Origin: Planctomycetaceae bacterium
GTDB lineage: Bacteria > Planctomycetota > Planctomycetia > Pirellulales > Pirellulaceae
NCBI GenBank assembly: GCA_012965455.1
Contig: DTSG01000292.1
Span: 1-10,852 of the forward strand
Length of the DNA: 10,852 nt
Reading direction: 5' to 3'
A program made the translations under genes and the position numbers. Below the pieces are notes generated by a model. It searched no databases. It was not told where the DNA came from and worked only from the letters and a program-made list of their open reading frames with translations. Positions 6,821-10,852 of the stretch are shown piece after piece (the stretch's first letter is position 1; every line of letters begins with the position of its first letter).

Positions 6821-8242
6821 TTGACTATTAACTGCAAACAATTACATGCGGCAAAACTCATGTTAGTCACTCTGTTGCTGGGTAGTCTATGCACCGTATC
6901 GGGTGCTGACCGCCCCAATATCGTCGTGTTTGTTGCCGACGATTTAGGTTGGAGCGACTTGGGATACTCGGGATCTTCCTTTTATGAGTCACCAAACATC
7001 GATGCGCTGTCCAAACGGGGCATGGTTTTTACAAACGCGTATTCCAATGGACCCAATTGTGCCCCGTCACGTGCTAGTTTAATGTCGGGGATGTATACGC
7101 CTCGCCACGGAATATATACCGTGGCTTCGTCTGCTCGGGGTAAATCTAAAGATCGGCGTCTGATCCCCATTGAAAATACTACGGTCCTGCGTGATAACAT
7201 TGCTACCCTTCCAGAGCAGCTGAAAACACTGGGATATCGAACAGGGCATTTCGGCAAGTGGCACTTGGGTGCGGATCCAACAACGCAAGGAATGGACGTA
7301 AACATCGCCGGTCGAGAATGGGGCAGTCCCAGCGGTGGTGGTTATCGTAGTCCGTTTGCGTTCCCAAACCTTAAGTCGGATAAACCTGGCGAGTATTTAA
7401 CCGATCGGATCAGTGAGTCTGCCTGTGACTTCATACGAAATTCTAAGGACAAACCGTTCTTCGTTTATTTGTCCCATTATAGTGTGCACACCCCCATTCA
7501 ACCAAAAAAGCAATACATTGAACACTTTAAGAATAAACCCGGAGACCGTGGGCATAATAACTCCGGTTATGCGGCGATGATTCAAAGCTTGGACGAGTCG
7601 ATGGGTCGAATTATCAAGACTTTGGCCGATGAATCACTCAGCGAGAATACAATAGTGATTTTTGTATCAGACAATGGCGGGCACGGGGGAGTAACCACTA
7701 ATCGCCCGTTGCGAGGCGCCAAGGGGATGTTGTACGAAGGTGGAATACGCGTTCCGATGATTGTGCATTGGCCCGGTAAAACCACTGCAGGAACCAAATT
7801 CGATCAACCGGTAATCGGCGTCGACTTACTGCCGACGATACTCGAAATGGCTAACGCTAAATTAGGCGTCAATTCAAACGATCAACCGCGTGACGGAATA
7901 TCACTGGTTAACGTTCTTGATGGATCAGCGGAACGTATTGTTAATCGGCCGGTGTTTTGGCATTTTCCCGCATATCTTCAGGGAACTGGTGGCGGGGCGT
8001 CCCGCGATCCCTTTCGGACTCGACCAGCTGGTGCGGTTCGCTTGGGAGATTGGAAACTGATTGAGTTCTTTGAAACTGGTCATGTCGAGTTGTACAATCT
8101 CGTTGATGATATAGCGGAGTCTAAAAATGTCGCTACCGACAATCCAGATCGAACAGCGTTGTTGCTTGAAAAGCTGCAAAGTTGGCGGGAGTCGGTAAAT
8201 GCTCCAGTGCCAAGGGAGCTAAATCCTGATTATGAAGGTTAG
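6821..8242 (+). CDS. Exported sulfatase, canonical C-A-P-S-R type (possibly S1_16)
   Basis: 473 residues from a TTG start at 6821, 3 bases after the upstream stop, with an AGAG-type weak SD. An in-frame ATG at 6860 would give 460 residues and a shorter signal peptide, and cannot be excluded. Signal peptide ends near VSGA/DRPN (about residue 29). Key residues: DD at 40-41, C80-A-P-S-R84, GKWHLG with K146 and H148, VHTP with H223, SDNGG with D284 and N285, and K301. The blocks YTPRHGIYTV after the motif and RPAGAVRLGDWKL near the C-terminus occur in a distinct bacterial sulfatase group that I think is S1_16, which includes 4-O-sulfatases of galactose-type sugars. That subfamily call is from memory and tentative. 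Middle of three co-directional sulfatases; its last 11 bases overlap the next gene. Confidence 0.9.
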   Translation: MTINCKQLHAAKLMLVTLLLGSLCTVSGADRPNIVVFVADDLGWSDLGYSGSSFYESPNIDALSKRGMVFTNAYSNGPNCAPSRASLMSGMYTPRHGIYTVASSARGKSKDRRLIPIENTTVLRDNIATLPEQLKTLGYRTGHFGKWHLGADPTTQGMDVNIAGREWGSPSGGGYRSPFAFPNLKSDKPGEYLTDRISESACDFIRNSKDKPFFVYLSHYSVHTPIQPKKQYIEHFKNKPGDRGHNNSGYAAMIQSLDESMGRIIKTLADESLSENTIVIFVSDNGGHGGVTTNRPLRGAKGMLYEGGIRVPMIVHWPGKTTAGTKFDQPVIGVDLLPTILEMANAKLGVNSNDQPRDGISLVNVLDGSAERIVNRPVFWHFPAYLQGTGGGASRDPFRTRPAGAVRLGDWKLIEFFETGHVELYNLVDDIAESKNVATDNPDRTALLLEKLQSWRESVNAPVPRELNPDYEG

Positions 8243-9578
8243 ACAATATTGTTCACTGTGGCTGCTACTGCTAACGCCGGTTGCGGCATCGTTCCTTTTT
8301 ACCAATTCCGCCTGCGGGAATGATCCAAATGTTGTACTAATCATGGCGGACGATTTAGGTTACGGCGACCTAAGCTGTTACGACGGCTGGATTAAGACAC
8401 CTCACATCGATGCGATTGCTAAGCATGGCATTCGCTTTACCGACTACCATTCCAATGGGTCGATCTGTAGCCCGACACGGGCCGCTCTAATGACGGGGCG
8501 TTACCAACAACGGGCAGGGATTCCAGGGGTTGTTTATGCCAACCCGAAAAATCCTGCGCATTATCATGGGTTGCAGTTGTCAGAAACGACGATTGCCGAA
8601 TGTTTCAAGCAACATAGATATGCATCCGCTATTTTTGGAAAGTGGCACTTGGGATATTTTCGTAAATATAACCCAACCCATCAGGGCTTTGACAAGTTCG
8701 TTGGGTATGTAAGCGGTAATATTGATTTTCGGTCTCATGTGGATGGGGCCGGCGTGTTTGACTGGTGGCACGATTTGCAACTATCCAATGAAGAGGGCTA
8801 TTCGACTCACTTAATTACTTCTCACGCGGTAGAATTTATCCATGCCAATAAGACCCGACCATTCTTTTTGTACGTGCCGCACGAAGCGCCGCATTACCCC
8901 TACCAAGGGCCCGCGGATCCGCCTCATCGAACTGTGAACGGGGAGTTCAACAACAAAGGAACGCGGACCGATACAAAAGAAGCGTATCGGGAAATGGTCG
9001 GCGAAATGGACAAGGGAGTCGGTGCAATCATTGATGCCCTTAGCGAGGCGTCGATCCTCGATAACACGATTGTAATTTTTTGTTCGGATAATGGCGCAAC
9101 AACATTAGGTAGTAACGGAGTGCTGCGAGGACACAAGGGGACGAATTTCGAAGGTGGCCACCGCGTGCCTTGCGTGGTCCAGTGGCCTGGGCACATTGAA
9201 GCGGGAACGCAATCAACGCAGTTGATGGCGTCAATGGATTTGTTACCGTCGTTATTTGGGTTGGCTCGCTTGGAGTTGCCAAAAACTCTCAATCTTGATG
9301 GATTGGACCTGTCGAAGCAAATTCTAGATTCGCAGCATCCCGTCGAAAGGACACTGGTCTGGAACGGAACGACGATTCGACGCGGTCGTTGGAAATACAT
9401 GGCGTCGCAAAAAGGACTTCCTGCGGATTCGCTGTTCGATCTGACGGCACAGGCGACTGAAACTACGAACCTGATTGAGCAATTCCCCAGCATGGCACAG
9501 GCATTTCGACATGAGTTAGATCTATGGAGAAGCGATATGGAGAAGACGGAAACGCCACAACCGACAGGGCCGAAATAA
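8232..9578 (+). CDS. Exported sulfatase, GALNS/arylsulfatase-like
   Basis: 448 residues from ATG at 8232, whose first 11 bases overlap the end of the previous gene, implying coupled translation. Signal peptide about 1-27; a Cys at 28 follows NSA but lacks the Leu-type residue of a lipobox, so simple secretion is more likely than a lipoprotein. Key residues: DD at 40-41, C79-S-P-T-R83, GKWHLG with K137 and H139, APH with H221, SDNG with D286 and N287, and HKG with K302. The blocks GYVSGNIDFRSH and DWWHD, found before the PFFLYVPHEAPH segment, belong to the group commonly annotated as N-acetylgalactosamine-6-sulfatase-like in marine bacteria. Actual regiospecificity is unknown. Its sequence differs clearly from the two sulfatases before it, so the three are not a recent tandem duplication. 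Confidence 0.91.
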   Translation: MKVRQYCSLWLLLLTPVAASFLFTNSACGNDPNVVLIMADDLGYGDLSCYDGWIKTPHIDAIAKHGIRFTDYHSNGSICSPTRAALMTGRYQQRAGIPGVVYANPKNPAHYHGLQLSETTIAECFKQHRYASAIFGKWHLGYFRKYNPTHQGFDKFVGYVSGNIDFRSHVDGAGVFDWWHDLQLSNEEGYSTHLITSHAVEFIHANKTRPFFLYVPHEAPHYPYQGPADPPHRTVNGEFNNKGTRTDTKEAYREMVGEMDKGVGAIIDALSEASILDNTIVIFCSDNGATTLGSNGVLRGHKGTNFEGGHRVPCVVQWPGHIEAGTQSTQLMASMDLLPSLFGLARLELPKTLNLDGLDLSKQILDSQHPVERTLVWNGTTIRRGRWKYMASQKGLPADSLFDLTAQATETTNLIEQFPSMAQAFRHELDLWRSDMEKTETPQPTGPK

Positions 9579-9598
9579 CATGCGAATACAACCGCTGC

Positions 9599-9627
9599 TT
9601 GGCTAATTTTGTGTTTGGAGTTATCCT
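9599..9627 (+). promoter_or_regulatory. Possible sigma-70 promoter for lutAB
   Basis: In the 97-base gap 9579-9675, TTGGCT (9599-9604) and TATCCT (9622-9627) are 17 bases apart; each matches four of six consensus positions. Transcription would start near 9634, giving a leader of about 40 bases. No terminator hairpin for the sulfatase operon is seen in the gap, so read-through from it is also possible. Confidence 0.3.
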
Positions 9628-9659
9628 ACACTAAGGCAGTACACAGCAGTTTAAGAGTT

Positions 9660-9666
9660 AGGTGAT
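9660..9666 (+). promoter_or_regulatory. Ribosome binding site of lutA
   Basis: AGGTGAT, a close match to the anti-SD complement, ends 9 bases before the ATG at 9676 and supports that start. Confidence 0.65.
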
Positions 9667-9675
9667 ACAGCAATC

Positions 9676-10458
9676 ATGAAAATTGGACTTTTTGTGCCGT
9701 GCTATATAGACCAATTTTATCCCGATGTCGCTATCGCGACGCTGGAGATACTCGAGTCGCTGGACTGTGTCGAGGGGGTCTTCTATCCCAAGGAACAGAC
9801 TTGTTGCGGTCAACCGATGGCCAACTCAGGATGCAACGCGGATTTACCGACCTTAGCAAAGAGATTTGTGGCCCAGTTCAGTGAGGCGGACTATGTCGTG
9901 TGTCCGTCGGGAAGTTGCGTTGCTATGGTGCGAATGCAATATGGCGATTATGTGGAATCCACTGGTTTGCCTATCATCGATGCAACATTGGAGCTCTCCG
10001 AGTTCCTTGTGGACGTCGCCAACTACGATTGTGGACACATTGACTTTCCCTATCGCGTCGGTTTACACCAAAGTTGTCACGGGTTGAGGGAGTTGAGATT
10101 GGGGCGGTCTAGCGAAATGAACCTGCCAGCGTTTAGCAAGCCGCGTTCTTTATTGCAACAGATGCGTCGGATTGAATTGGTTGATTTGCAACGCACTGAT
10201 GAGTGCTGCGGTTTCGGTGGCACGTTTGCTGTGGATGAGGAAGCGGTGTCCTGTATGATGGGTGAGGATCGCATCGCCGACCATCGACAAGCTCAGGCAG
10301 AAGTAATAACAGCCGTTGATATGTCCTGTTTGATGCACCTCGACGGGTTGATCCGTCGACAAGCGATACAATTGCCGGTGATGCACCTAGCCGAAATTAT
10401 TGCTGGGCGAACGCCAAAACTCGTTTCCGTTGGTCAGGAGGTTCTCGGTGGCAAATAG
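9676..10458 (+). CDS. lutA: L-lactate oxidation iron-sulfur subunit LutA (YkgE-like)
   Basis: 260 residues, close to the 240-250 usual for LutA/YkgE. The LutABC complex oxidises L-lactate to pyruvate in the cytoplasm, passing electrons through Fe-S clusters. Two Cys-rich CCG domains are visible: C9 in FVPC, CCG at 43-45 within QTCCGQPMANSG, and C81 in CPSGSC; then C134 in HQSCHGLRELRLG, CCG at 177-179 within DECCGFGGTF, and C218 in DMSC. The HIAEI-like ending MHLAEIIAG also fits LutA. No signal peptide, unlike all genes to its left. The stop overlaps the lutB start by 11 bases. It has its own SD and possibly its own promoter, so it may be regulated apart from the sulfatases. CCG domains also occur in glycolate oxidase GlcF and HdrB, but the length and order here match LutA best. 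Confidence 0.92.
   Translation: MKIGLFVPCYIDQFYPDVAIATLEILESLDCVEGVFYPKEQTCCGQPMANSGCNADLPTLAKRFVAQFSEADYVVCPSGSCVAMVRMQYGDYVESTGLPIIDATLELSEFLVDVANYDCGHIDFPYRVGLHQSCHGLRELRLGRSSEMNLPAFSKPRSLLQQMRRIELVDLQRTDECCGFGGTFAVDEEAVSCMMGEDRIADHRQAQAEVITAVDMSCLMHLDGLIRRQAIQLPVMHLAEIIAGRTPKLVSVGQEVLGGK
10436..10441 (+). promoter_or_regulatory. Consensus Shine-Dalgarno deciding the lutB GTG start
   Basis: AGGAGG lies 6 bases before GTG 10448 and inside the end of lutA. It is the only full-consensus site seen before a gene in this window. Confidence 0.75.
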
Positions 10459-10852
10459 TCATGAACCCCATCCAACTTTAGCGAAACGATTTGTTGCGGA
10501 TAGCGACCGTGCGCATTGGCACGATGAATCGCTGTGGTTTATTAGGGAAAAAAGAGATTTGCAGGCGCATGGATTGCCTGAATGGGAAGAATTACGGGAA
10601 CGAGCATCCCAGATCAAGAAACACTCCGTTTTAAACTTATCCAAATACCTGTTGCAGTTCGAAAAGCAAGCAACTGCATTGGGCGCGACGGTTCATTGGG
10701 CACGTGACGCGGAAGAGCATAATCAAATCGTATTGGACCTATTGCAATCACATGGCGTAAAACGTGTCGTTAAGAGTAAGTCGATGTTAACGGAGGAATG
10801 CCATCTAAATCCGTTTTTAGAACAACACGGAATGGAGGTTGTTGATACGGAT
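10448..10852 (+). CDS. lutB: L-lactate oxidation iron-sulfur/NAD-independent subunit LutB, N-terminal part only
   Basis: The first 135 codons are present and the frame is open to the right edge. The GTG start at 10448 is set by a consensus SD and overlaps lutA by 11 bases. The N-terminal half of LutB (LUD domain, DUF162) is recognisable: FVADSDRAHWHDESLWFIREKRD near residues 13-35, LPEWEELRERASQIKKH near 40-56, the helix YLLQFEKQATALGATVHWA near 63-81, and KSKSMLTEECHLNPFLEQHG near 110-129, which is very typical of LutB (YkgF). The ferredoxin-type clusters of the C-terminal half lie beyond the window. LutB works with LutA and LutC in L-lactate to pyruvate oxidation; lutC is expected further right but is not seen. 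Confidence 0.92.
   Translation, partial: MANSHEPHPTLAKRFVADSDRAHWHDESLWFIREKRDLQAHGLPEWEELRERASQIKKHSVLNLSKYLLQFEKQATALGATVHWARDAEEHNQIVLDLLQSHGVKRVVKSKSMLTEECHLNPFLEQHGMEVVDTD

Noticed and set aside
8232..8330. Lipoprotein signal with Cys28 in the GALNS-like sulfatase
   Set aside because: The residue three before the Cys is Asn, not Leu, Val or Ile, so the lipobox is not convincing.
8924..9493. 189-codon open frame on the minus strand
   Set aside because: It lies wholly antisense to a sulfatase whose metal ligands, K302 and other conserved blocks are in this region; the translation has no recognisable domain.
6821..9578. Tandem duplication among the three plus-strand sulfatases
   Set aside because: Outside shared catalytic blocks their sequences and post-motif regions differ strongly, so they represent distinct families and not recent copies.

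Overview
The window reads as a sulfatase-rich accessory locus from a marine-type member of the Planctomycetota, most like the Pirellulales (Rhodopirellula and relatives). This rests on five different Cys-type sulfatases within 9.3 kb, a Tat-exported sugar-isomerase-like protein, an exported double SGNH hydrolase typical of that phylum, several GTG/TTG starts and few strong Shine-Dalgarno sites. No 16S or other taxonomic marker is present, so the assignment is inference.

Layout. On the left, two minus-strand genes follow each other: an iduronate-2-sulfatase-like sulfatase (1721 to 249), then the first 60 residues of a Tat-exported TIM-barrel sugar isomerase/epimerase-like protein that leaves the window (181 to 1). 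Divergent from these is a plus-strand gene (1821-3401) with two tandem SGNH/GDSL hydrolase domains. It converges with a minus-strand sulfatase related to N-sulfoglucosamine sulfohydrolase (4962 to 3427). From the next divergent region a tightly packed plus-strand operon runs to 9578: a possible 59-residue small protein (5037-5216), then three sulfatases of distinct types (5213-6817, 6821-8242, 8232-9578). These are joined by a 4-base overlap, a 3-base gap and an 11-base overlap. After a 97-base gap come lutA (9676-10458) and the start of lutB (10448 to the window edge), the first genes of an L-lactate oxidation operon.

How they may work together. All five sulfatases and the SGNH protein carry N-terminal export signals. 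The sulfatases keep most catalytic residues of the alkaline-phosphatase-fold family, so the locus probably strips sulfate esters (or sulfamate) from a sulfated glycan outside the cytoplasm, while the SGNH domains remove acyl groups. The pairing of IDS-like and SGSH-like enzymes recalls heparan sulfate breakdown. However, no lyase, glycoside hydrolase, transporter or formylglycine-generating enzyme is visible, so the substrate is unknown. The lut genes could take up lactate made from deoxysugars such as fucose or rhamnose, but may equally be an unrelated neighbour.

Most notable points: the small coding-like ORF ending on a GTGA overlap with a sulfatase start, a non-canonical C-x-S-x-R maturation motif in that same sulfatase, and the tandem SGNH fusion whose second domain has His in place of the block III Asn. 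I saw no RNA genes, CRISPR arrays, insertion sequences or phage genes.
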